Part shown: positions 51,187-58,473 of the stretch, piece after piece
How positions within the stretch are numbered: position 1 is the first letter of the stretch
Layout of the letters: the number at the start of each line of letters is the position of its first letter
Source: Haloterrigena sp. KLK7
Lineage (GTDB): Archaea; Halobacteriota; Halobacteria; Halobacteriales; Natrialbaceae
Length of the DNA stretch: 64,000 nucleotides
Assembly (NCBI RefSeq): GCF_037914945.1
Contig: NZ_CP149787.1
Location: forward strand, 1,922,001 to 1,986,000
Reading direction: 5' to 3'
Notes under the pieces: model-generated
Databases searched by the model: none
What the model was told of the DNA's origin: nothing
The model's input: only the letters and a program-made list of their open reading frames with translations
Position numbers and translations under genes: made by a program

Positions 51187-51669
51187 GTGGAGGCGATCGC
51201 CGTGATCGACGAGATCGAGGGGCTGCTCGAGGAAATCGGGTTCGACGCCGGGACGAGCGTGTTGACCCACCGACAGGCGCAGGTGCTCGCGCTCCGCGAA
51301 CGCGGCGTCTCGCAGGCCGATATCGCCGACGCGCTGGGTACCTCGCGGGCGAACGTCTCCTCGATCGAGTCGAGCGCGCGCGAGAACCTCGAGAAGGCCC
51401 GCGAGACGGTCGCCTTCGCGGAGGCGCTGCGGGCGCCGGTCCGCGTCCGGGTCCCGGCGGGGACCGATCTCTACGACGTCCCGCAACTGGTCTACGACGC
51501 CTGCGACGAGAAGGGCGTCAAGGTCGATCACACCGCGCCGGACCTGATGAAGGTCGTCAGCGACGCCGCGGGATCGGCGGTGTCGGGACGCGAGGTCTCG
51601 ACGCCGCTGATCGTCGGCGTCACCTCCGAGGGGATGGTGCGGGTCCGCCATCAGGACCGTCAGGAGTGA
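51187..51669 (+). CDS. Tfx family DNA-binding regulator
   Basis: A 160-residue regulator with an N-terminal helix-turn-helix (LTHRQAQVLALRERGVSQADIADALGTSRANVSSIESSARENLEKARETVAF, about 25-76) and the Tfx C-terminal domain (PVRVRVPAGTDLYDVPQLVYDACDEKGVKVDHTAPDLM). Methanogen Tfx binds near the molybdenum formylmethanofuran dehydrogenase operon, but haloarchaeal targets are unknown. The start is uncertain: GTG at 51187 or GTG at 51202; a TATA-like cttagacg lies about 35 bases before the first. It is followed by an uncharacterised gene. Confidence 0.88.
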   Translation: MEAIAVIDEIEGLLEEIGFDAGTSVLTHRQAQVLALRERGVSQADIADALGTSRANVSSIESSARENLEKARETVAFAEALRAPVRVRVPAGTDLYDVPQLVYDACDEKGVKVDHTAPDLMKVVSDAAGSAVSGREVSTPLIVGVTSEGMVRVRHQDRQE

Positions 51670-51760
51670 TCGCCGTTCGGCGCCGCGACGCTCGGCTCTC
51701 GATTGCGGGCGGAGCCAGCAGCCCGAAGACCGAAAGGCGACGACCGTGTACGCGAAGGCG

Positions 51761-52453
51761 ATGACGTTTGATCTGCCGGACTCGGTAGCCGACTCGTGGC
51801 GACCGCTGGGGACGCGAACCGGCGAGACGAGCGCCATGCTCGCCTCGATCACCGCCGAGACGACGGTCTACGAGCGTATCGATCCCGCCGCCGGAGTCGA
51901 CGCCCTCGAGGCGAGCGACATTCCGGCCCGCTCGCTGTTCGCCGTCGACGTGACCGTCTCCCCCTCGCCGTCCGATCTCGGGATGTCGCCGAAATCCGTC
52001 TTCTCGAAGGCCGCACCGAAGGCGAGAGACCAGTTCGTCGACACCCTCGAGGACGAGGGGCTGGTCGTCGAGGGCACCCGAAACAGCCTCGAGTTCGAAG
52101 CGTCCAACGGTAACGAGGGCTCGTGGTACGTCCTCGACGTGGGGTATCCCGTCGACGCGGAGACGGAGGACGGGACGGGTCGGATCGACGCCGAGGCCCA
52201 CATCGCCGTCTGGCCGCTCGAGTCGACGTTCGGGATGGCCGGCGGGGTGCTCCCGCTCGAGGACGGTGTTCGCACTGCGGCCGCCGAGTCGGAGACGACG
52301 ACGGACGACGAACTGGAGCTCGATCCGGAGCGCGACCGCGAGACGATCGCGGAACTGATTCGGACGATCGATTTCGAGGGAGCCGACTCGTCGGACGCCG
52401 AAGACGATGACGCGTCGGACACTGCGGACGGAGATTCGTCGGACGCGTCGTGA
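51761..52453 (+). CDS. Conserved haloarchaeal protein of unknown function
   Basis: 230 residues, no signal peptide. The folded part (about 1-175) alternates strands and helices and includes SLFAVDVTVSPSPSDLGMSPKSVFSKAAPKARDQFVDTLEDEGL, and a Trp-rich stretch EGSWYVLDVGYPVDAET. The end is an acidic, disordered tail (GADSSDAEDDDASDTADGDSSD). The ATG at 51761 is preferred to a GTG five codons earlier. No family is recognised with confidence; it follows the Tfx gene by 91 bases. Confidence 0.72.
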   Translation: MTFDLPDSVADSWRPLGTRTGETSAMLASITAETTVYERIDPAAGVDALEASDIPARSLFAVDVTVSPSPSDLGMSPKSVFSKAAPKARDQFVDTLEDEGLVVEGTRNSLEFEASNGNEGSWYVLDVGYPVDAETEDGTGRIDAEAHIAVWPLESTFGMAGGVLPLEDGVRTAAAESETTTDDELELDPERDRETIAELIRTIDFEGADSSDAEDDDASDTADGDSSDAS

Positions 52454-52583
52454 ACGCTCGGCGCCTCGTCGCGTTCGTCCCGGGCGAACGTTCGAACGGT
52501 TTCGAGACGTTCCGCATTTCGTGACTGTACGCCCGAATTACGGATCCTAAAATTGATTGATCGTCCAGTTGGACCTCGAGACG

Positions 52584-53588
52584 ATGGATCTCGCCCCGGA
52601 ATCTTACACCCTCTCCAATTTTATCGAGGCGTGCAAGAACCCCGAGAAGTTCAAACACGAACTCAAAAAGCGGTACGGGGACGTCAACAAACGCCTCTTC
52701 TACCGCAAGTACGGGCGCCCGACGAACGTCATGGACGCGGACTGGGACAATCTCCTGCTCCTGGACGCCTGCCGATTCGACTACCTCTCGAAGTACAATT
52801 CGATCGGCGGAGAACTCGACGCCGCCGTCTCCGTCGCGTCGACGAGCAACGAGTTCATGGAGAAGACGTTCGCCGGGGAGACGTTCCACGACACCGTATA
52901 CGTCTCCGCGAACGGGTTCTCACACCAGCTGGAGGGGGGCACCTTCCACGAATTCGTGTCGACGTATCCCGAGTCCCAGCGGGACGTTCTCGATAGCGAA
53001 CTCTATCGGAACTACCGGCCGGGGATCGTCCGCGAGAAGGCCGTCGAGGCCTACGAACGCCATCCGGACAAGCGGTTGCTCGTCCACTTCATGCAGCCCC
53101 ACGGTCCCTACTTCGGTCCGAAAGCCGAGACGTTGCGGGAGCGCCTCCGGACGGACTACGGACTCGAGTTCTCCGCCTGGAAATCGGACGCCGACGTCAC
53201 CAGTCGCTCGGAGGGCATGGTGTACCTGATGGACGCTGCGGAGGCGGGATACGTCTCCACGGACGAACTGCAGGAGGTGTACGTCGAAAACCTGAAACTG
53301 GTCCTCGAGCACGTCGAGCGACTGCTGGAGCGACTCGACGGCAAGACCGTCATCACGTCCGACCACGGCGAACTGCTCGGCGAGACGACGAACCTGTATT
53401 CCAGGCTCACCGGCGACCGGTACGAACATCCGGGATACGTCTGGACGCCGGAACTCCGGCTCGTCCCCTGGCTCGTCGTCCCGTCTGAGCACAGGCGCGA
53501 CATCGTCGCGGAAGCCCCGGTCGACCGCGATGACGTCGACGAGGACGTCGTCGAAGACCATCTCCGGGCGCTGGGCTATCAGTCCTGA
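52584..53588 (+). CDS. Alkaline-phosphatase-fold (sulfatase-like) protein
   Basis: 334 residues. The metal site of the superfamily appears as LLLDACRFDYL at the start and VITSDHGELLGE near residue 258, and HFMQPHGPYFGP carries a further His. The formylglycine motif C-x-P-x-R of true sulfatases is absent; the probable nucleophile lies in VASTSNEFMEKTF. This matches haloarchaeal sulfatase-like proteins often found near glycan-synthesis genes, which may act as phosphodiesterases or transferases. An upstream in-frame TTG at 52557 is less likely than ATG 52584. Its GC content is slightly lower than its neighbours', though not strikingly so. Confidence 0.8.
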   Translation: MDLAPESYTLSNFIEACKNPEKFKHELKKRYGDVNKRLFYRKYGRPTNVMDADWDNLLLLDACRFDYLSKYNSIGGELDAAVSVASTSNEFMEKTFAGETFHDTVYVSANGFSHQLEGGTFHEFVSTYPESQRDVLDSELYRNYRPGIVREKAVEAYERHPDKRLLVHFMQPHGPYFGPKAETLRERLRTDYGLEFSAWKSDADVTSRSEGMVYLMDAAEAGYVSTDELQEVYVENLKLVLEHVERLLERLDGKTVITSDHGELLGETTNLYSRLTGDRYEHPGYVWTPELRLVPWLVVPSEHRRDIVAEAPVDRDDVDEDVVEDHLRALGYQS

Positions 53589-53810
53589 ACCGGCCGAGAC
53601 GGTCCGGTAGTGCGCGGCAATAGGCCGCGGAGAGCGACGGCGAACCCGGCGGTCGTTCCCGATCGCGACCGAGAAACGATCCGTGGGGCCGATTCGGACG
53701 ATCGAACTCGAGGCCGGCCCGACGTCCCGTCGTCGCTGATCGTCGGGACCGTTGCCCACACCGACGACGACGTACCGGGATTGATTACGTCGCCGTGCCA
53801 CCTACCGCGT

Positions 53811-54728
53811 ATGCAAACCCATATCGTTCCGGTCGGCTTCGACTACGACCGGCTGATCGCGCCGCTGGTACGCGATCAGATCGACGTCGACAGCGTCATT
53901 CTGCTCGAGGGCGCCGTCGGGAGCGAGGCCAACGTGGAGTACTCCCGCCACCTCTCGGACAAACTCGAGACGGACTTCAAGAACCTGCTGGGGGCGAGCA
54001 CCGAGCGGTTCGTTCTGGCGGACGTCTACGACTACGACGCGGCCTTCGAGCAGGCCTACGACCTCATCACCGCGGAGCTCGACGACGGCAACGAGGTCTG
54101 GGTCAACGTCGCCGCGATGCCCCGGACGGTCAGTTTCGCCTTCGCCAACGCCGCCCACTCCCTGATGGTCGAACGGCAGGAGGACCGCGAGGGGATTCAC
54201 ACCTACTACACCGCCCCCGAGAAGTACCTCGAGACGGAGCTGGCCGAGGAACTCCGCGAGCAGATCGAACTGCTCGAGGAACTGGACGCCGGGACGGGAG
54301 TAGACGGCGATGAGACGCTCGACGGCGATCGGATCGACGAACGCCTCGAGAGCGCCCGCGACCTCCTCTCGGAGTTCGACGAGCGCGGGACGACGATCGG
54401 CGCCAAGGAGATCGACGGCCGCCACATCGTCGAACTGCCCGTCGCCTCCTTCTCGAACGTCAAACCCTTCGAGGAGCTCATCCTGTTCAAGCTCGGCGAG
54501 GACGGCGAGTTCGATTCGGTCTCCGAACTCGCGGAGTCGCTGGCCCGCGAACTGAACGAGGAGTACACCGACAGCTTCCGGTCGAAGGTCATCTACAACG
54601 TCGACCGGCTCGGGCCCGGCGGCAAGGGGTACATCGAACGCGAGGAGCACGGTAAATCTTATCGAACCAGGCTCTCGCGGATCGGTGAGTTGTGGGTTCG
54701 GGCTCACTCGGACGACGAGTCGCGGTAG
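53811..54728 (+). CDS. CARF-like winged-helix regulator (HFX_2341/DUF6293-like)
   Basis: 305 residues. The N-terminal half (about 1-135) is a Rossmann-like domain with MQTHIVPVGFDYDRLIAPLV and EVWVNVAAMPRTVSFAFANAAHSLM, close to the CARF/DUF6293 pattern, in which related proteins bind nucleotides. A long helix with Glu-rich coiled coil (about 145-195) links it to a C-terminal winged helix (FEELILFKLGEDGEFDSVSELAESLARELNEEYTDSFRSKVIYNVDRLGPGGKGYI). Haloarchaeal proteins of this kind are annotated as transcription regulators. No CRISPR or cas genes are in the window. The start follows ctaccgcgt. Confidence 0.84.
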   Translation: MQTHIVPVGFDYDRLIAPLVRDQIDVDSVILLEGAVGSEANVEYSRHLSDKLETDFKNLLGASTERFVLADVYDYDAAFEQAYDLITAELDDGNEVWVNVAAMPRTVSFAFANAAHSLMVERQEDREGIHTYYTAPEKYLETELAEELREQIELLEELDAGTGVDGDETLDGDRIDERLESARDLLSEFDERGTTIGAKEIDGRHIVELPVASFSNVKPFEELILFKLGEDGEFDSVSELAESLARELNEEYTDSFRSKVIYNVDRLGPGGKGYIEREEHGKSYRTRLSRIGELWVRAHSDDESR

Positions 54729-54753
54729 CGGTCAGGTCGGTTTTCGTCCGCGA

Positions 54754-57369
54754 TCACGACGCTCGATCGAGCGACCGCTCCCGGAGCACGAGCAGACACG
54801 GGAGCACGGTGAGGCAGGCGACGAACGCGAAGACGATGCTCAGCCCCGTCACCAGTCCGAATCGCTGTAGTGGGGGCGCCAGCGCCAGCGCGAGGACGCC
54901 AAAGCCCGCCGCCGTCGTCGCCGCGCTCCCCAGCAGCGCTCCGCCGGTACCGGTGATCGTCGCCTCGAGGGCGTCCTCGAGCGATTCCCGTTCGCGTCGC
55001 TCCGCGACGAACCGCTCGCCGACGTGAATGCTGTAGTCGACGCCGAGCCCGATCGCGAGGCTCGTGATGACCGCCGTCTCGCTGTTGAACGGCAGGTCGA
55101 GCAGCGCCATCGTTCCGAGCAGCCACGCGAGCGCGGCGACGACGGGTGCGAGGGTCACCGCGCCCAGCGAGAGCGATCGGTGGCGGACCCAGTAGAGCGC
55201 CGTCAGGAAGCCCAGGACGACCACCAGCGTGACGACGAAGGCCTCGACGAGCGTCTCGAGCAGCGCGTCCTGAACGACCGCCGTGATCACCGGGCCGCCG
55301 GTCGCGACCGCGGAAACGGACTCGGCGTCGTCGACCGCGGCAGCGATATCGCGGCTGTCGTCGGCGACCGACTGCGCCGGAGCGTCGCCCTGCACGCTCA
55401 CGAGGAGGCGCGCGGACTCGTACTCGCCGCTATCGGTCCGATAGAGGACGTCCGATGCCCGGTCCGCATCGGCGTCGAACAGGACGTCATAGAAGCCGGC
55501 GACGTCCTCGTCGGGGAGCCCGTCGCCGTCCGTATCGCGCTCCTCGAGCGCGGCCGCGACGGTATCGTTGTCGCCGGCGATCTCGCGGATCACCGTCGGC
55601 GGCCCCTCGATGGCGGCCTCGCCGTCCGGCCGGAGAACGATCGTGTCGCCCTCGGAGACGCCGCTGCCGGCCTCGTCCATCGCCGCGAGCGCGTCGGGAT
55701 CGGTGACGGGTCCCCGTATCAGGACCTGCGTCTGACTCCCCTCGCCGCGCTCGGCGAAGTTCTCGCCGAGGTACGCGGCATCGTCGCTGATCGTGTACGT
55801 ACCGGGCGCCAGCGGCTCCGGCAGGGACGTGGCCCACTCGGGCGCGTCCTCGGGGAGGAAATCCGCTTGGTTGAATTCGGTGTCGATCCCCGTCGCGCCG
55901 TAGGCGCCGCCGACGGCCAGCAGGAGGGCGACGAGGACGACAGCCAGCGGCGCCCGCCGCGGAACGGCGACCACCCGCGAGAGGACCTGATTGGAGAGGC
56001 CCGTCTCCGACCCGAACGGCCGCTTCGCCCGATTTCGTCCGAACCGCGACTCGAGCCGTTCGTCGACCTCGACCTTCAGCGCCGGCACGAAGACGGCGAA
56101 GGCGACGAACGTCGCGAGGATGCCGCCCGCGCTGAGTACCGCGAAGTCCCGGACCGCTCCCAGCGGGCTGACGACGTTCGAGAGGAAGCCGACGCCCGTC
56201 GAGACCGTGGCGGCCCCGAGCGCGAGGGCGACGCCGGCGAGCCCGAGCGTCATGCCGGCTCGCGGGCCGACCGAGCCGCCGTTGGCGGTCGCACTCGCCG
56301 CTCGCTCCGGCGTCGCGACCGCCTCGAGTTCGCCGGCTCTGGCCTCCCGATACCGCATGACCACGTGCAGCGCGTAGTCGATGCTCAGTCCGATCAGCAG
56401 GAACGGGACGGCGATCAGTAGCTGGCTGGAGGGGATCTCGAGCCAACCCCGAACGCCGGCGAGCCACGCCATGACGACGCCGATCCCGACGAGAGCGAGC
56501 AGGACGTCGACGACGTCCCGATAGGTGAACGCGAGGACGCCCAGTACGAGCACGAGCGCGACGGGCGTGATGATCGCGAAGCTGTCGCCGACGGCGTTCG
56601 ACGACGCCTCGTCGACGACGCCCTGCCCGAAGAGGAACGCGTCGTCGAAGCGCTCGTCGACCTGGTCGGCGAGCTCGACCTGCGCGTCGTAGGCCGCCCG
56701 CGGGTCCTCGTCCGGACCGCCGTCGTCGACCTGGAAGACGAACGCGATCCGCGCGTCGGCCGTCGTCTCGCCCGGTTCGTAGTCGGACGGGAGGAAGTCG
56801 TAGGGGTCCGCCGCTTCCGATCCCGCCGACTGACCCTGCCGACCCTCGTCGCTCTCGGGATCGAGCACGTCCGCGAGCAGCGCCTCGACCTCCTCGTCCG
56901 AGCGCGACTCGAGGGCCGCGATCTGCTCCTCGAGCGTCGGCTCGCTTGTATCGGGCGAGCCGTTCGCCTCGGCGGCCCGATCCTCGACGACCGCGGCCGT
57001 TCCGACGACGTTCTCGAGACCGACGAACCCCCGCTCGTCGAGCGTCGCGTTCAGTTCCTCGTCCTCGCGGACGTCTCGCTGGAGTCGCAGTCCCTCGAGC
57101 AGCGAGTCGCGGGTGAGCACGTCACCGCCCTCGTCGCGGACGACGAGTTGGGCGACGACGGCGTCGTCGGTGCCGTAGGTCGCCTCGATCTCTTCGAGCG
57201 CCTCGGTCTCCTCGGAGTCGGTCTCGAACTGGCCGATATCGCCGTCTCCGGGGTCGCCGATCGCCGCGCCGGCGGCGACGACGGCGGTCAGGAGGAGCCC
57301 GAGCACGACGACGAGTCGGCTGTGCGAGACGATCCACTCCGCGTATCTGGTGGCGGGAGAGCCGCTCAT
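54754..57369 (-). CDS. RND superfamily exporter (MMPL/HAE3-like)
   Basis: 871 residues with the duplicated RND plan: helix 1 (about 18-38), large extracellular loop (40-265), five to six helices (268-430), second loop (475-670), then six helices to the end. The family signatures GLSIDYALHVVMRYREAR and GLGVDYSIHVGERFVAERR occur once in each half, with the typical acidic residue in the helix. It may export lipids or hydrophobic compounds, but the substrate is unknown. No adaptor or outer component is needed in archaea. Converges on the CARF-like gene with 25 bases between stops. Confidence 0.9.
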   Translation of the reverse strand: MSGSPATRYAEWIVSHSRLVVVLGLLLTAVVAAGAAIGDPGDGDIGQFETDSEETEALEEIEATYGTDDAVVAQLVVRDEGGDVLTRDSLLEGLRLQRDVREDEELNATLDERGFVGLENVVGTAAVVEDRAAEANGSPDTSEPTLEEQIAALESRSDEEVEALLADVLDPESDEGRQGQSAGSEAADPYDFLPSDYEPGETTADARIAFVFQVDDGGPDEDPRAAYDAQVELADQVDERFDDAFLFGQGVVDEASSNAVGDSFAIITPVALVLVLGVLAFTYRDVVDVLLALVGIGVVMAWLAGVRGWLEIPSSQLLIAVPFLLIGLSIDYALHVVMRYREARAGELEAVATPERAASATANGGSVGPRAGMTLGLAGVALALGAATVSTGVGFLSNVVSPLGAVRDFAVLSAGGILATFVAFAVFVPALKVEVDERLESRFGRNRAKRPFGSETGLSNQVLSRVVAVPRRAPLAVVLVALLLAVGGAYGATGIDTEFNQADFLPEDAPEWATSLPEPLAPGTYTISDDAAYLGENFAERGEGSQTQVLIRGPVTDPDALAAMDEAGSGVSEGDTIVLRPDGEAAIEGPPTVIREIAGDNDTVAAALEERDTDGDGLPDEDVAGFYDVLFDADADRASDVLYRTDSGEYESARLLVSVQGDAPAQSVADDSRDIAAAVDDAESVSAVATGGPVITAVVQDALLETLVEAFVVTLVVVLGFLTALYWVRHRSLSLGAVTLAPVVAALAWLLGTMALLDLPFNSETAVITSLAIGLGVDYSIHVGERFVAERRERESLEDALEATITGTGGALLGSAATTAAGFGVLALALAPPLQRFGLVTGLSIVFAFVACLTVLPCLLVLRERSLDRAS

Positions 57370-57462
57370 TCGTCACTCACGCTCGATCACTGTCTCCGGC
57401 TCCGACCGGATCGCTCATAACCGTTCGGATGGAAACCGATGTCGTATAACCGATCTCCGATT

Positions 57463-58101
57463 ATGAACACGGATACCGACCGCGAACGCGGCGTCTTGAG
57501 CCCCGCGGATCGCGCCTACTTGCTCGGCGACCGCGAGATGAGCCACGACCAGTCGAAACGGAACGCGGAGGCGCGGATCCGCCGACGGATCCGCGCCGCG
57601 GTGCTCGACTTCGACCTGTTCCTGCACACGCTGGCCGAGAAGGATCGCCGGCAGGTGTTCGAGGGCGCGGCGACCGACGAGGAGTTCCTCGCCGGGCTCC
57701 GGGCGATGATCGCGTTCACCTATCTGGGACTCGAGGAGGCGGGCACCGACTTCGAGGGCGTCCTCGAGCCGGCGGTCAGGAGCTGCGAGGAGTACCTCGC
57801 GGCCGACGGCGACGAGCGCGTCTCCGTCGACGTGACCTTCGACGTCGAGACGACCGTCGAGTCCTCGCTCTCGGACGTCGTCTCGCGGTTGAACGCCGGC
57901 GACCCGGTCACCCCGCGCGAACTGTTCGCCGTCGTCATGCGGGGCGACCACGATCCGGCGGCCCACGACCGGATCGCGCTCGCCAACGCGGACGCAGACG
58001 AACTCAGGGACGGGTTCCTCGAGCGGCTGGCGTCGTATCTCGAGGGCGACCTTCGATACGTGACCGATTCGCGGGCGATCATCGACCTCGAGGGCGAGTA
58101 A
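57463..58101 (+). CDS. Conserved haloarchaeal protein, LSPADRAYLLG type
   Basis: 212 residues, soluble. The N terminus LSPADRAYLLGDREMSHDQSKRNAEARIRRRIRAAVLDF is a conserved haloarchaeal motif that I recognise but cannot assign to a characterised function; its basic helix could contact nucleic acid. The remainder is helical with acidic patches. The ATG at 57463 starts just before the conserved block. It diverges from the RND exporter gene with 93 bases between, so joint control is possible. Confidence 0.75.
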   Translation: MNTDTDRERGVLSPADRAYLLGDREMSHDQSKRNAEARIRRRIRAAVLDFDLFLHTLAEKDRRQVFEGAATDEEFLAGLRAMIAFTYLGLEEAGTDFEGVLEPAVRSCEEYLAADGDERVSVDVTFDVETTVESSLSDVVSRLNAGDPVTPRELFAVVMRGDHDPAAHDRIALANADADELRDGFLERLASYLEGDLRYVTDSRAIIDLEGE

Positions 58102-58237
58102 TCCACACCGCTTCGACCGATCGGTCTCACCGTGACGAAAAACCTAACACCGTTCCCGGCGGTACGTCCACGTACCCGTATGTCTCGTTCAGTCGCGGCC
58201 CCGGTCGACGCCGACGGTCCGCGAGAGACGGTTTTCG

Positions 58238-58320
58238 TATCTGGGCGGGCGTAACGATTTACAGGGTTTCGACCGAACACGAGGTCGAAACCCTTCAATT
58301 GACTTACGCCCGCCCAGATA
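58238..58320. repeat. 83-bp nested palindromic element upstream of valS
   Basis: The outer arms tatctgggcgggcgtaa (58238-58254) and ttacgcccgcccagata (58304-58320) are perfect 17-base inverted repeats. Inside them, gggtttcgacc (58264-58274) and ggtcgaaaccc (58283-58293) are perfect 11-base inverted repeats around the loop gaacacga. There is no coding capacity. It may be a small palindromic mobile element or a regulatory structure of valS. Confidence 0.9.
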
Positions 58321-58473
58321 GGGGCCTCTTAGCCCCGAACCTCCCACCCCGTTTCGACGGATGTATTGTCGGCGACCAGCATTCACCGAGCAACGACCGG
58401 TATCAGCAATGAGTACGCACACCTTCGACGCCACGACGACGCACGGCCGACGCCCCCCGCGGGCGGTGAGAGC
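58321..58473. other. Leader region of valS
   Basis: 153 bases after the palindrome. A small stem ggggc / gccc lies directly after the element (58321-58336). A ribosome-binding sequence ggcggtgag lies just before the chosen ATG. A TATA element is not obvious here; it might be inside the palindrome. Confidence 0.5.

Noticed and set aside
58264-58293. Inner arms gggtttcgacc / ggtcgaaaccc as part of a CRISPR repeat
   Set aside because: The GTTTC/GAAAC words resemble haloarchaeal CRISPR repeats, but there is one unit only, no spacers, and the outer arms show it is a nested palindrome.
58321-58400. tRNA-like stem just before valS
   Set aside because: Only a five-base stem is visible; no anticodon arm, T-arm consensus or CCA-compatible acceptor can be found. 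A search by eye for T-arm consensus elsewhere in the window found no tRNA.
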